From Chitinophaga flava (GTDB taxonomy: Bacteria > Bacteroidota > Bacteroidia > Chitinophagales > Chitinophagaceae), in the NCBI RefSeq assembly GCF_003308995.1, contig NZ_QFFJ01000002.1:3286001-3350000 (forward strand): a stretch of 64,000 bases of DNA. The letters are read 5' to 3'. The notes under the pieces are model-generated. The model did no database searches and was not told where the DNA came from. It saw only the letters and a list, made by a program, of their open reading frames with translations. How positions within the stretch are numbered: the first letter of the stretch is position 1; each line of letters opens with the position of its first letter. This document shows positions 10,238 to 19,714 of the stretch, in pieces. Made by a program: the position numbers and the translations under genes.

Positions 10238-10663
10238 ATGGACCTGATTATAAATGCAAAGCAAGCCGGCAGAAAACATGCGTTGATAGAGAAACAAAAG
10301 ATTGTCATTGATGATTTACCGTATTCCCCGTCTCTCCGTGTTTTGTTGAATGCCGTCGTAAAACAGCAGGTAACTGCTTACAACGATAAACCTTTAGAGA
10401 AAAACCTGTTGCCTTTTCTCTCCAATGAACAGATCGACAGTCAGACCAATACAGGAAAAGTGGGTTTTGGCTCCATCTACAATGAAAACAAGGCTAACCT
10501 GGCCAAAGCACAGGAGGTTGCCCTGCAAGCCTATGAAGATGGACTGTTCGCTGTTTTTGCTGATGAGGAAGAGTTACAGGGCCTGGATCATATCTTTGTA
10601 CTAAAGCCGGAAACTGTCATCACCTTTATCCGGTTGACCTTCCTGGCCGGTAGCTACTGGTAA
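10238..10663 (+). CDS. Small conserved hypothetical protein next to a DUF4132 protein
   Basis: I chose the ATG at 10238 (MDLIINAK) over a TTG nine codons upstream. The resulting 141-residue protein is soluble. It contains YSPSLRVLLNAVVKQQV near the start and FVLKPETVITFIRLTFLAGS at the end. It lies 48 bp before the DUF4132 gene on the same strand and is probably part of that operon. I do not recognise the family and cannot assign a function. Confidence 0.75.
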   Translation: MDLIINAKQAGRKHALIEKQKIVIDDLPYSPSLRVLLNAVVKQQVTAYNDKPLEKNLLPFLSNEQIDSQTNTGKVGFGSIYNENKANLAKAQEVALQAYEDGLFAVFADEEELQGLDHIFVLKPETVITFIRLTFLAGSYW

Positions 10664-10711
10664 TGCCAACATGATTTTTTTAACCCGTTTACCATATTAA
10701 TTTGTTTAGCC

Positions 10712-13700
10712 ATGGACGTGAAAGAGTTCCTGAAGACCAGGATCATACCCCATCACATGACCAATGTAATCACCGCGCTGAAAGCCGTTTTTACAGGAGA
10801 AACCACTGATCCGCTTCTGACGCGGGAAACCGCGGAAATCGCGCTGATTGTACTAAATGAAGTATTGGCCGATAAGGATGAAAATAATCCCTACTACCGT
10901 AATAGAAGTATTACCTATAAAGACCAGCGGTATCTCAGAATTGAAGAACTGATAAAAGACCGTTCCTGGGACACTGCCGAAGGCTTCAACCTCCTGGTGT
11001 ATCTTTTTGGAAAGGAGAGGGCTGCCTATGTAAAATATGCATGGGACATGGTTCCGCAACGGATGTACCAGCGGGGCTATACCCGTCGTTCCTTCCGTGC
11101 ACCTATGGATCCGGAAGTGTATTTTGTACTGCAACTGGAGTTTCTGTACCATGTCATCCCACAGTCCTGTGTGACAGAATACTATCCTAAAATGACATAT
11201 ACCAGCTACGACCTGAGTCTGGAAGAACAGGTCCGCTATGATCATCATCTTGGCAGTAATGATCTGTATAGGATATGGGCGGCAGCTATAGACCTGGGTA
11301 ATGAGTCCCTGTTGAAGGTATGTGAAGACATCGTCTTTAACAAAGATCCGGAAGGAAAGGTGACCCGCAACCTTATCAAGGCGCTGCTTAATACGGAGAA
11401 ACCAGCCGCGTGGGAACTGGTAGAAAAGCTGCTGCTGGCAGCCCAGCGCCAGGAAGGCCTGCGGCAGATCATCCTGGAATCACTGGACGAAACTTCCCTC
11501 GGGGCCATGAAACATATGCTGAAGGTGGTTCTCGACAATAAACTCACCCGCTTCTCTTCCGTAGTCCGTGCACTCGATGTATGGGCCGGACTTTACTGGG
11601 ATTCGGAAAAAGAAAGTACCATACGGACTTTCCTCGAAAGAGCCAGCGAGTACCTCGAAACACCGGAAAAAATCCTGCCGGCCCTGTTAAGTAAAAATAA
11701 CACAGACGTATATATGGCGCTCTGGGCTCAGGGTGTTATCAACGTGGCAGAAGCCCGCCCGATGGTATTTGAGCTGCTGGCGAAAGGAAACGTGGAAAAA
11801 CGTTGCCTCGCCCTGAAGTTCGCCTACGAAACAAAATACTATAACATCGACATGCCTGCGGCCTATGAGGCCCTGCTCGACGAGGATCTGGCCGTAAATG
11901 CCAGGGCGCTGACCATCATCAACGAAAATGGTAACGCTGCTCATTTCGATCAGCATCTGCCCGCAATGTTTGACCGGCTGCATGCGCTTGTACAACGGGC
12001 ACCGGAGAAAGAGAAAGTGTTTGAAGGAGTCGTGTTCTCCTGGATGAATTTCAAATTCGACCGTAATAACGTGCTCGATGCCATGATCAATTTCATCTGT
12101 AATAAACAGGAAAGGCTGGATATCGTACTGGGTTATTTTGACGGCATGAGCCTGAGTCTGCGTGAGCAGTTGTCCAGAAAACTGCTAAAAGGATATTCGC
12201 CTTACGGTGGGCAGCATGATAATACAGGCGACCCTCTTACGCCTTTCCAGCGCAACTTTGCGATGCGCTTGCTGAAAGACAGAGGTGAGTATGTGGTTAA
12301 TATTGCCTTTAATGCATTGCAGAAAGAGATGTTTACAGTCGAAGAAATGGAAACGTTTATCGACATCCTCAAACGTAAAGGCGCCGGAGTTCGTAGCAAA
12401 GCGATTGAAATGGTGTTGCGCCAACAGGATACCATAGTAACGGCAGTAACGGAAAAACTATTACAGGGTGATGGAGAACAGCGCCTTGGCGGTCTGGATA
12501 TTGCCTTGCGTCTTCAGAAGGATAATCGCCTGCAAATGCAGCGTACTGCATGGATTACAGCATTCAGGGAAAGAAAAAGCATCTCCCAGAAAGAAGAAAT
12601 ATTACTGACCCAGTTATCTGGTGAAAACAATGTACAGTCTTTTTCCAGGGAAAATGGTTTTGGCTTGTATGATCCTGCACTCATCTCCCCGGCAAAACTC
12701 CCGGCAGCAGATAAAAATGATTACTACAGCAAATGTACAGCCATCGCGCCTTATGGCTTCTCTATGTCCATTGCGGCTTTGCAGGAACAACTGATGCAGC
12801 TCAATGCGTTGCTGAAACAACATGCTGACCATGAATATGAAGTAGAAAACTATGATGGTACAAAAATTACCGTATTACTGGGTAATAACTTCCGTAATCC
12901 AATGGGATACAACCATAAGTTTGCTTCAAAGCAGGAAGAATATGTTTCCTATCCACTATCGGAAGTATGGGAAGCCTGGTATCAGCAAAGTGGGCTGACA
13001 CCGCTGGACATCTTCATCTGTGCCAACTTGTTGCTGGAAGATCATGAGTTGCGGGATGAGGTACTGGGCGCATCGATCATGAAAAATTACATGCCCATGT
13101 ATGAAGAGCTGATACCGGAAGAAATCAGAGGAGCCCGCCGGTATAAACATTCGGATCCATTGCTGAAAGTGATGGGAATACTGGAATTGATACACCCATT
13201 CGAAGAAAAAGATCAATATCTCCTGGGTGCCTGCAAGCAGGTATTTAATGCCCTTACACCGGAGATGCTACAGCATAGGACGAAAAAATATGATGGTGAA
13301 CAGGGCTGGCAAAGCAGTAGCATATTGAACAGATTTCTGCGGGGAGTGGCCTATACCGGGCTGAAAGGCCAGCAGTTGGAAGACTACTGGAACCTTTATA
13401 ACTGGCGCCAGTTTTCGGGGCTGCGGGAACAGGCAGACAGATATCTGCCACCAATGTCCGTCTTCGTAGATGCATTCCAGGCGGATATTATATCGGAAAG
13501 TGAACTATACAGAGGACTGATTGCTGCCGATAATCTCCGGTTCCTGTCAGCTGTACGGAAACCTAAGCCTAAAAAGGAACAGAACTACTTCGAGGAACAT
13601 CCATCTCTGGAAGCGATGTTTGTAAAAATCAGGGAACACTTCCTGAACATAGAGCTGAAAAGGGGAGATTCTCCAACGGCTGTTACTACCATGGTACAGA

Positions 13701-15736
13701 TGTTGGAGACCATTTATGGCGTAAAACGTTTCGCGGAGATATGGGCCGGGCTGGGCAAAACGTCGCTTAACCGTGGTTATATTTATTCCTATAACTCAGA
13801 GCCTTTAAGTAAGCAGAAAATTTTCAGTCTGTTGCTCAAACGTTGTTTCCCTTTACCGGAAGATACACAGGAGATGTTTGATGAACTGGTGAAGAAAATA
13901 AAGCTCACTGAACAGCAACTGATAGAAGCGGCCGTATATGCGCCACAGTGGCAAAAGTTTGTGAGTCAGCACCTCGGCTGGAAAGGTCTGGACTCCGCTA
14001 TCTGGTGGATGCACGCCCATACCAAATCTGCTGGCAATGAACAGAATGCAGAAGCTGAAAGCGAGATCGCCCGTTATTCTGCGGTTGATTTACAGGACTT
14101 CAAAGATGGCGCCGTAGATAAAGACTGGTTCCAGAAAGCCTATAAGGAAATCGGCAAACAACGCTGGGGTATTGTATATGAGGCTGCCAAATATATCAGT
14201 GATGGTAATGCCCATCGCCGTGCGCGTTTATACGCCGACGTTATGACCGGTGAACTGAAGATCAAGGAGGTGACGCAGAAGGTGAAGGACAAACGCGACC
14301 AGGACTATCTGCGTCTCTATGGTCTTATCCCGTTGAGCAAAACCAATCCGGAAAAAGATGTGCTTGCCCGTTATGAATATCTCCAGGTGTTTAAAAAGGA
14401 GAGCAAACAGTTTGGTGCACAGAAACAGTCAAGTGAGTCGCTGGCACTGCGTATAGCCATGGAAAATCTGGCCAGGAACGCAGGCTACGCCGATCCGGTA
14501 CGTCTTACCTGGGCCATGGAAACCCGTCAGGTACAAGGCATACTGTCTAAGGAAACGCAGGTACAGTACGATGATGTGCTGATCGGACTGGTGATTGATG
14601 AAGAAGGACAGGCAGATGTGGTGGCTTTCAAAGGAGATAAACAACTGAAAGCGATCCCGCCGAAATATAAGAATGATAAAAAGGTACTGGAACTGGCAGA
14701 GTTTAAAAAGACACTGCGGGAACAGTTCCGCCGCTCCCGCAAAGCGCTGGAAGATGCTATGGTACGCGGTGATGTGTTCTCTTCAGAGGAACTGAATACC
14801 CTGTTTGGTCATCCGGTGATTGCCCGCCATCTGGAAAAGCTGGTGTTTATCACGGACAACTCTCATGGTTTCTATCAGAACGGTGCTTTGTTGGATGCTA
14901 AAGGAAACACCGTTCCGTTAACAGCTGCAGACGGCATCCGTATTGCGCACAGCAGCGATCTGTATAAAGCCGGCGTGTGGAGCGACTACCAGCGTTATTG
15001 TTTTGAAAAAGAAGTACAGCAGCCGTTCAAACAGGTATTCCGTGAACTGTATGTGCCGCTGGAAGACGAGTTGAAAGCAGTGTCAGTATCCCGCCGTTAT
15101 GCCGGTCATCAGGTACAGCCTACACAAACAGTGGCCCTGCTCAAAACCAGGGGTTGGAAAGTGGACTATGAAGACGGTTTGCAGAAAGTGTTTCATAAAA
15201 ACGGCTTTGTAGCTAAAATATACGCCATGGCCGACTGGTTCTCACCAGCTGATGTGGAAAGCCCAACGCTGGAAACAGTGGTCTTCCATGATCTGAAAAC
15301 GTACAAACCGGTTGCCTTTGAAACGATATCCCCGCTGATTTTCAGTGAGGTGATGCGTGACCTGGACCTGGTTGTCAGTGTGGCCCATGTGGGTGGGGTA
15401 GATCCGGAAGCCAGCCACTCTTCTATTGAAATGAGAAGGGTACTGCTCGAAGAAACCCTGCGCCTGTTTAAACTGAACAACGTGAAGGTGGCTGGCAGTC
15501 ATGCTACCATCAAAGGAAAACTGGGTGAGTACAGTGTTCACCTGGGTAGTGCCGTGGTGCATCTGTTGCCAGGTAAATATCTTTCTATCCTGCCGGTACA
15601 TTCCCAGCACAGAGGCCGTATTTTCCTCCCGTTTGTGGATGATGATCCGAAATCAGCTGAACTGATATCAAAAGTGCTGCTGCTGGCAAGGGACCACGAA
15701 ATACAGGACCCAACCGTATTGGAACAGATTGCATAA
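10712..15736 (+). CDS. DUF4132-domain giant protein (MolR-like)
   Basis: This 1674-residue soluble protein is mostly alpha-helical with HEAT-like repeats over the first thousand residues. A DUF4132-like region follows at about 1180-1350 (PVRLTWAMETRQVQ). A compact C-terminal domain (about 1560-1674) contains VSVAHVGGVDPEASHSSIEM, GSHATIKGKLGEYSVHLGS and ILPVHSQHRGRIFLPFVDDD. Members include E. coli MolR/YehI-type proteins, whose function is poorly understood. A small partner gene precedes it and a strong hairpin terminator follows, so the two form a short unit. The assignment rests on overall resemblance and C-terminal motifs; the reaction is unknown. Confidence 0.85.
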   Translation: MDVKEFLKTRIIPHHMTNVITALKAVFTGETTDPLLTRETAEIALIVLNEVLADKDENNPYYRNRSITYKDQRYLRIEELIKDRSWDTAEGFNLLVYLFGKERAAYVKYAWDMVPQRMYQRGYTRRSFRAPMDPEVYFVLQLEFLYHVIPQSCVTEYYPKMTYTSYDLSLEEQVRYDHHLGSNDLYRIWAAAIDLGNESLLKVCEDIVFNKDPEGKVTRNLIKALLNTEKPAAWELVEKLLLAAQRQEGLRQIILESLDETSLGAMKHMLKVVLDNKLTRFSSVVRALDVWAGLYWDSEKESTIRTFLERASEYLETPEKILPALLSKNNTDVYMALWAQGVINVAEARPMVFELLAKGNVEKRCLALKFAYETKYYNIDMPAAYEALLDEDLAVNARALTIINENGNAAHFDQHLPAMFDRLHALVQRAPEKEKVFEGVVFSWMNFKFDRNNVLDAMINFICNKQERLDIVLGYFDGMSLSLREQLSRKLLKGYSPYGGQHDNTGDPLTPFQRNFAMRLLKDRGEYVVNIAFNALQKEMFTVEEMETFIDILKRKGAGVRSKAIEMVLRQQDTIVTAVTEKLLQGDGEQRLGGLDIALRLQKDNRLQMQRTAWITAFRERKSISQKEEILLTQLSGENNVQSFSRENGFGLYDPALISPAKLPAADKNDYYSKCTAIAPYGFSMSIAALQEQLMQLNALLKQHADHEYEVENYDGTKITVLLGNNFRNPMGYNHKFASKQEEYVSYPLSEVWEAWYQQSGLTPLDIFICANLLLEDHELRDEVLGASIMKNYMPMYEELIPEEIRGARRYKHSDPLLKVMGILELIHPFEEKDQYLLGACKQVFNALTPEMLQHRTKKYDGEQGWQSSSILNRFLRGVAYTGLKGQQLEDYWNLYNWRQFSGLREQADRYLPPMSVFVDAFQADIISESELYRGLIAADNLRFLSAVRKPKPKKEQNYFEEHPSLEAMFVKIREHFLNIELKRGDSPTAVTTMVQMLETIYGVKRFAEIWAGLGKTSLNRGYIYSYNSEPLSKQKIFSLLLKRCFPLPEDTQEMFDELVKKIKLTEQQLIEAAVYAPQWQKFVSQHLGWKGLDSAIWWMHAHTKSAGNEQNAEAESEIARYSAVDLQDFKDGAVDKDWFQKAYKEIGKQRWGIVYEAAKYISDGNAHRRARLYADVMTGELKIKEVTQKVKDKRDQDYLRLYGLIPLSKTNPEKDVLARYEYLQVFKKESKQFGAQKQSSESLALRIAMENLARNAGYADPVRLTWAMETRQVQGILSKETQVQYDDVLIGLVIDEEGQADVVAFKGDKQLKAIPPKYKNDKKVLELAEFKKTLREQFRRSRKALEDAMVRGDVFSSEELNTLFGHPVIARHLEKLVFITDNSHGFYQNGALLDAKGNTVPLTAADGIRIAHSSDLYKAGVWSDYQRYCFEKEVQQPFKQVFRELYVPLEDELKAVSVSRRYAGHQVQPTQTVALLKTRGWKVDYEDGLQKVFHKNGFVAKIYAMADWFSPADVESPTLETVVFHDLKTYKPVAFETISPLIFSEVMRDLDLVVSVAHVGGVDPEASHSSIEMRRVLLEETLRLFKLNNVKVAGSHATIKGKLGEYSVHLGSAVVHLLPGKYLSILPVHSQHRGRIFLPFVDDDPKSAELISKVLLLARDHEIQDPTVLEQIA

Positions 15737-15754
15737 ATGATTTGTATATTATCT

Positions 15755-15798
15755 GCCCGGGGGAATGGATCGATATGGTCTGTTGCCCCGGGCTCTTT
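15755..15798 (+). terminator. Rho-independent terminator after the DUF4132 gene
   Basis: The arms GCCCGGGG (15755-15762) and CCCCGGGC (15786-15793) form a perfect 8-bp GC stem with a loop of about 23 bases, followed by TCTTTTG. The position 18 bp after the stop codon fits termination of the DUF4132 transcript. Confidence 0.7.
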
Positions 15799-15878
15799 TG
15801 TAATGATCCGTTTTTTATCAGCAATATTCTGTATGTTTGGTTTTTGACCCTTAATCGCCAAGTTTAATACAGTCCTCC

Positions 15879-16361
15879 ATGAATGGATTACAGGATGTTT
15901 CTAACGAACTGATGAACCATTTTTCCTTTATGCTGAAGTATGTGGTGGGTCTTAGAAACAATAGCACAGCGCCGCTGGATCCCCGGTTGCTGTTGGTGAC
16001 TGCCTTACAACAGACGGTCCTGGATGCTGAAGGAAATGCTGGTGTTGCTGACGAATGGTTTGATCAATGTATCCGTGAAAATAACCCACGGTATGCCATA
16101 TACGTAAAGGACGCATTGTATACCGGCGATAACAGACAGATACAGGGAGAAGCTTTTGTTTTTGTTATGTATGATCAGATGGTGGATAAACGTTTTATCG
16201 TTGCCCAGCCCTATGTGGCAGCTACTGCCGGACAACCGCTCCAGGAGGTAGGTACACTCGTATGGATAGGGTTGCTGTCCAACGAACCGCTGTATACCGG
16301 TAATCCCGCACTACTCCGTGTAACAGCTCCCAGGGATAAGCCATGGTGGAAATTCCGCTGA
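15879..16361 (+). CDS. Hypothetical protein of 160 residues
   Basis: This is a soluble alpha/beta protein with a WFDQCIRENNPRYAIYVKDAL segment split across residues 60-80 and an AFVFVMYDQMVDKRFIVAQ region in the middle. It has no signal peptide. The gene ends 25 bp before the preferred start of the pseudouridine synthase gene, so the two are probably transcribed together. I do not recognise a family. Confidence 0.7.
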   Translation: MNGLQDVSNELMNHFSFMLKYVVGLRNNSTAPLDPRLLLVTALQQTVLDAEGNAGVADEWFDQCIRENNPRYAIYVKDALYTGDNRQIQGEAFVFVMYDQMVDKRFIVAQPYVAATAGQPLQEVGTLVWIGLLSNEPLYTGNPALLRVTAPRDKPWWKFR

Positions 16362-16386
16362 AATGTACCTATTTTGCAGCCGCATC

Positions 16387-16992
16387 ATGGATCATCGTTA
16401 TTTTCTTGTCTATAAACCGTATAAAATGGTCTCACAGTTTATCAGCCCCGACAGGGACAAGGTAAATCTGCTGGGAGACCTGGACTTCCCGTTTCCCAAA
16501 GGGACACATGCTATCGGCCGCCTGGATAACCATTCGGAAGGGCTGTTGCTGCTGACGACCAATCAGAAGGTAACCCGTTTGTTGTTTGAAGGAGAGCGCC
16601 CGCATGAACGCACCTACCTGGTAAGGGCCAAAGGCCAGATGTTACCGGAAACCCTGCAACGCCTGCAGGCCGGTGTACCTATCCTGGTGGCGGAAGATAC
16701 CCATTACCTGGCCGCGCCTACCCGTGCAGTTATCGTCAACAAACCGGCCGGGCTGCAGCCTCGTCCGTCCGAACCACCAGACAAAGCGCCCCATACCTGG
16801 TTGCTCATCACGCTCACTGAAGGTAAATACCATCAGGTCCGCAAAATGTTGGGAGCTATCAACCACCGTTGCCAACGCCTGATCCGGGTGTCTATAGAAG
16901 ATCTCGAACTGGGAGATATGCAGCCGGGGGAAGTGAGGGAAATAGGAGAGCAGGAGTTCTTCGGACGGTTGAAAATCAGGCAGTTTGTCTAA
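16387..16992 (+). CDS. RsuA/RluE-family pseudouridine synthase
   Basis: The enzyme isomerises a specific uridine in rRNA to pseudouridine. The motif GRLDNHSEGLLLLT carries the catalytic Asp (residue 47 from this start), and YHQVRKMLGAINHRCQRLIR is the family's C-terminal signature. There is no S4 domain in front, as in RluE-like members. I prefer the ATG at 16387 (MDHRYFLVYKPY), which places the first strand as in relatives; an ATG at 16363 would add eight residues. The specific rRNA position cannot be told from sequence alone. Confidence 0.9.
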   Translation: MDHRYFLVYKPYKMVSQFISPDRDKVNLLGDLDFPFPKGTHAIGRLDNHSEGLLLLTTNQKVTRLLFEGERPHERTYLVRAKGQMLPETLQRLQAGVPILVAEDTHYLAAPTRAVIVNKPAGLQPRPSEPPDKAPHTWLLITLTEGKYHQVRKMLGAINHRCQRLIRVSIEDLELGDMQPGEVREIGEQEFFGRLKIRQFV

Positions 16993-17005
16993 AATAAAAT
17001 CCGAA

Positions 17006-17022
17006 AATGGGAATATCCCATT
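17006..17022. terminator. Short hairpin after the pseudouridine synthase gene
   Basis: AATGGGA and TCCCATT pair perfectly around a three-base ATA loop, 14 bp after the stop. There is no clear T run, so it may be a weak terminator or an operator. A TAGGTTTG box at 17045-17052 just downstream could serve the hexosaminidase gene. Confidence 0.4.
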
Positions 17023-17087
17023 AGGATGCCGATACTTTTCTTGTTAGGTTTGCTTCGTTGGAAATCATGCTATAACAAGAAAATTTT

Positions 17088-19391
17088 ATGAGAAGAGTTT
17101 TCGCACTGACGCTGTCACTGGCGTTAGGCATGGGGCTTGGCACTGCTGCCCATGCACAGGATCTGCGTTATCCGATTGTTCCTTACCCGCAACAGCTGGT
17201 CCCGATGGAGGGATCGTTTGTGATCACCGGCAGCACCCGGTTGGTCTTGCCTGCCAATACACGCCTGTTCAGCAATGAGGTGGCGCAGTTGCAATCGTTG
17301 GTACGCCAGGGTATCGGGACTACACTCAAAACCACTGCCAGTACCACTTCCGGCAATGTGATCGTTTTAAAGCAGGATCTTAGCCTCGCAGGAGAGGAAG
17401 ACTACACCATGACGGTGAGCCCAAAGCAGCTGCAGATCAGCGCCAAAGCTCCGGCCGGCTTTTTCAGAGCTATCGCCACCTTACGGCAGCTGATGCCGCC
17501 GGCTATTGAAGGCCGCAGCACCGGTAGTTTGCGCGCACTAAATATCCCGGCCCTGCAACTCAACGATCATCCGGTGTACAGCTGGCGTGGCATGCACCTC
17601 GATGTATCCCGTCACTTTTTCTCTGTCAGCTATCTGAAGAAATTCATCGACCTGCTGGCCCTTTACAAAATGAATAAACTGCACCTCCACCTTACCGACG
17701 ATCAGGGCTGGAGGATAGAGATCAAAAAATATCCGCTGCTCACTGAAAAGGGCGCCTGGAGAGAGTTTAACAACCAGGACTCCGTATGTATGGAGAAGGC
17801 CAAAGACAATCCCGATATGGAGATTGACAAAGAGCATATCATTCAGCGGGATGGTAAAACCCTTTACGGTGGCTTTTATACACAGGCCCAGATGAAAGAC
17901 ATCATCGCCTATGCCGCTGCCCGCCACGTGGAAATCATCCCGGAAATTGATATGCCGGGCCATATGATGGCAGCTATTCGCGCTTATCCCTTCCTCACCT
18001 GCGATGGTAAATCCGGATGGGGTAAGGATTTCTCCACGCCCATCTGTCCTTGCAACGAAACCACTTTCCGTTTTGCAGAAGATGTGTTCACAGAAATAGC
18101 CGCCTTGTTCCCTTCCAAATATCTGCACCTGGGTGCGGATGAAGTGGAGAAAACCAGCTGGGCTGCGTCTCCTGCCTGCACCGAAGTGATGAAAGCCAAT
18201 AACCTGAAAAGCGTAGAGGAGCTGCAGAGTTATTTTGTGAAAAGGATGGAGCGGTTTTTCCATTCCAAAGGAAAAGTTCTTATCGGCTGGGATGAGATAC
18301 TGGAAGGCGGTATCAGTCCTACTGCCATCCTGATGTATTGGCGCGCCTGGGTTCCGGATGCTCCTGTAAAAGCCGCCCGCCATGGTAACCAGGTAATCAT
18401 GACACCTGGTAATCCGCTTTACTTTGATGCCACCCCCGACCGTAACTCCATCGGTAATGTATATCACTTTGAGCCAGTGCCAAAAGGGCTTACCGCAGAA
18501 GAAGCCAAATCCATTATGGGAGCCCAGGCCAATATCTGGACAGAATATATCCCTTCTGAAAAAAGGACCGATTATATGTTCATGCCCCGTATGACCGCGC
18601 TGGCAGAGGTATTGTGGACGCATAAAAAAGACTATGACAACTACCTTCAACGGCTAAACGTACAGTATGCGCGTCTGGACCAGCTGGGTGTACATTACCG
18701 ACTGCCCGACCTGGATGGGTTTACAGAGGATAATGTGTTTGTTGACCAGGGTATGCTGGCTGTAAAAGCACCTTTAACCGGAATGACTATACGTTATACC
18801 ACGGATGGTTCTATCCCTGGTATGCAATCACCCGTACTGCCTGCATCGCTGCCCATCACTACACCACAAACCATCCGGCTGGCGGCTTTCAGTCCGGCAG
18901 GTAACCGCGGTGATATCTATACGCTCCGCTACCGCCAGGAATCCTATATCAAACCGGTAACGACCAATCCTGCCAAACAGGGGCTGCAACTGGATTATTT
19001 CAAAGGTGCGTTCAAAACCACTACTAAAATCAAAGCTACTGCAGACAGCAGCATGCGGGTATCCAATGTGATCATCCCGGAAGGCTTGGGCCATGGAGAT
19101 GCTTTTGGCGCTCGTTTGCAGGGATTTGTTTATGTTCCTGAAACAGCTATCTACAGTTTCTTCCTCACCTGTGATGATGGTGGCAGGCTCTATATCGGTG
19201 GCAAAGAAGTGGTCAACAACGACGGCTGGCATGCCCCGCTGCAAAAGAGTGGCCAGATAGCGTTGGAAAAAGGCTGGCATCCGCTGAAAGTGGATTTTGT
19301 GGAAGGCGGCGGCGGATACACGCTGAAGCTGGAATACAGTGTCAATGGCGGAAAACTGCAACCTATACAGAACAGCAATTTAGCACTGTGA
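17088..19391 (+). CDS. GH20 beta-N-acetylhexosaminidase with C-terminal PA14 domain
   Basis: The secreted enzyme cleaves terminal beta-linked N-acetylhexosamines from chitin fragments or glycans by substrate-assisted catalysis. A signal peptide covers about 23 residues (ending TAAHA). A GH20b-like domain (about 25-150) precedes the catalytic barrel (about 150-510), with WRGMHLDVSRHFF at its start and the catalytic pair D351-E352 in HLGADEVEKTSW. A chitobiase-type beta domain (about 540-620) and a PA14-like domain (about 630-760, TCDDGGRLYIGGKEVVNNDG) follow. The length of 767 residues is normal for Bacteroidota members with PA14. It stands alone, not in the Sus-type locus downstream. Confidence 0.95.
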   Translation: MRRVFALTLSLALGMGLGTAAHAQDLRYPIVPYPQQLVPMEGSFVITGSTRLVLPANTRLFSNEVAQLQSLVRQGIGTTLKTTASTTSGNVIVLKQDLSLAGEEDYTMTVSPKQLQISAKAPAGFFRAIATLRQLMPPAIEGRSTGSLRALNIPALQLNDHPVYSWRGMHLDVSRHFFSVSYLKKFIDLLALYKMNKLHLHLTDDQGWRIEIKKYPLLTEKGAWREFNNQDSVCMEKAKDNPDMEIDKEHIIQRDGKTLYGGFYTQAQMKDIIAYAAARHVEIIPEIDMPGHMMAAIRAYPFLTCDGKSGWGKDFSTPICPCNETTFRFAEDVFTEIAALFPSKYLHLGADEVEKTSWAASPACTEVMKANNLKSVEELQSYFVKRMERFFHSKGKVLIGWDEILEGGISPTAILMYWRAWVPDAPVKAARHGNQVIMTPGNPLYFDATPDRNSIGNVYHFEPVPKGLTAEEAKSIMGAQANIWTEYIPSEKRTDYMFMPRMTALAEVLWTHKKDYDNYLQRLNVQYARLDQLGVHYRLPDLDGFTEDNVFVDQGMLAVKAPLTGMTIRYTTDGSIPGMQSPVLPASLPITTPQTIRLAAFSPAGNRGDIYTLRYRQESYIKPVTTNPAKQGLQLDYFKGAFKTTTKIKATADSSMRVSNVIIPEGLGHGDAFGARLQGFVYVPETAIYSFFLTCDDGGRLYIGGKEVVNNDGWHAPLQKSGQIALEKGWHPLKVDFVEGGGGYTLKLEYSVNGGKLQPIQNSNLAL

Positions 19392-19495
19392 TTGATATGA
19401 TACTACTGATGCTCACAGATGAGCGATGATTAAAGCGAAGAAAGGAGCGAGGAAAAACAAAAAATTGCATTTTATATTTTACTTTGCGTAATGAT

Positions 19496-19525
19496 AAAGA
19501 GCCACCTGTATTCCGGTGGCTCTTT
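19496..19525. terminator. Bidirectional hairpin terminator
   Basis: AAAGAGCCACC pairs perfectly with GGTGGCTCTTT around an 8-base loop, with A and T runs built into the outer stem, so it can work on both strands. It can end the hexosaminidase transcript on the plus strand and would end the small minus-strand reading frame whose stop lies 19 bp away. Confidence 0.7.
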
Positions 19526-19543
19526 GTGGTTCTCAAGCCGGCT

Positions 19544-19702
19544 TTATTTGAGTTCATCAGGAGAATCAGAACCATCACTTAAATCACCGTTGAATGTATT
19601 TTTTAACCCTTCTTTGGTTCCTTCTTTGTTCATCAGGAACATCAGTACCATCACATACATCACAGTTAAGCTCATCAGGAGCATCAGACCCATCACATAC
19701 AT
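19544..19702 (-). CDS. Possible small membrane peptide (52 residues)
   Basis: Reading the minus strand from the ATG at 19702 gives a 24-residue Met/Leu/Val-rich hydrophobic segment (MYVMGLMLLM, then SLTVMYVMVLMFLM). A polar tail ending DGSDSPDELK precedes a TAA stop, and a good hairpin terminator lies just beyond. The single-helix plus acidic-tail layout suits a small membrane peptide. It overlaps the first 36 codons of the plus-strand gene at 19594 in antisense, so at most one of the two starts may be right. The hydrophobic part lies largely within a 42-bp tandem repeat, which could also create such a pattern by chance. Confidence 0.35.
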   Translation of the reverse strand: MYVMGLMLLMSLTVMYVMVLMFLMNKEGTKEGLKNTFNGDLSDGSDSPDELK

Positions 19703-19714
19703 CACAGTTACAAC
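19555..19714. repeat. Three copies of a 42-bp degenerate repeat
   Basis: Units lie at 19555-19596, 19631-19672 and 19673-19714. Each begins CATCAGGA, continues through ATCAGnnCCATCAC and ends near CACnGTT. The last two are adjacent and nearly identical; the first is more diverged and separated by 34 bp. Within each unit CATCA is repeated. In the plus frame two of them encode a duplicated SSGxSxPSHTSQL; on the minus strand they encode hydrophobic MYVM-type runs. Confidence 0.75.

Noticed and set aside
17538..18650. A 370-codon minus-strand frame inside the GH20 gene
   Set aside because: It is opposite the catalytic barrel; its Cys/His/Phe-rich composition is typical of antisense translation.
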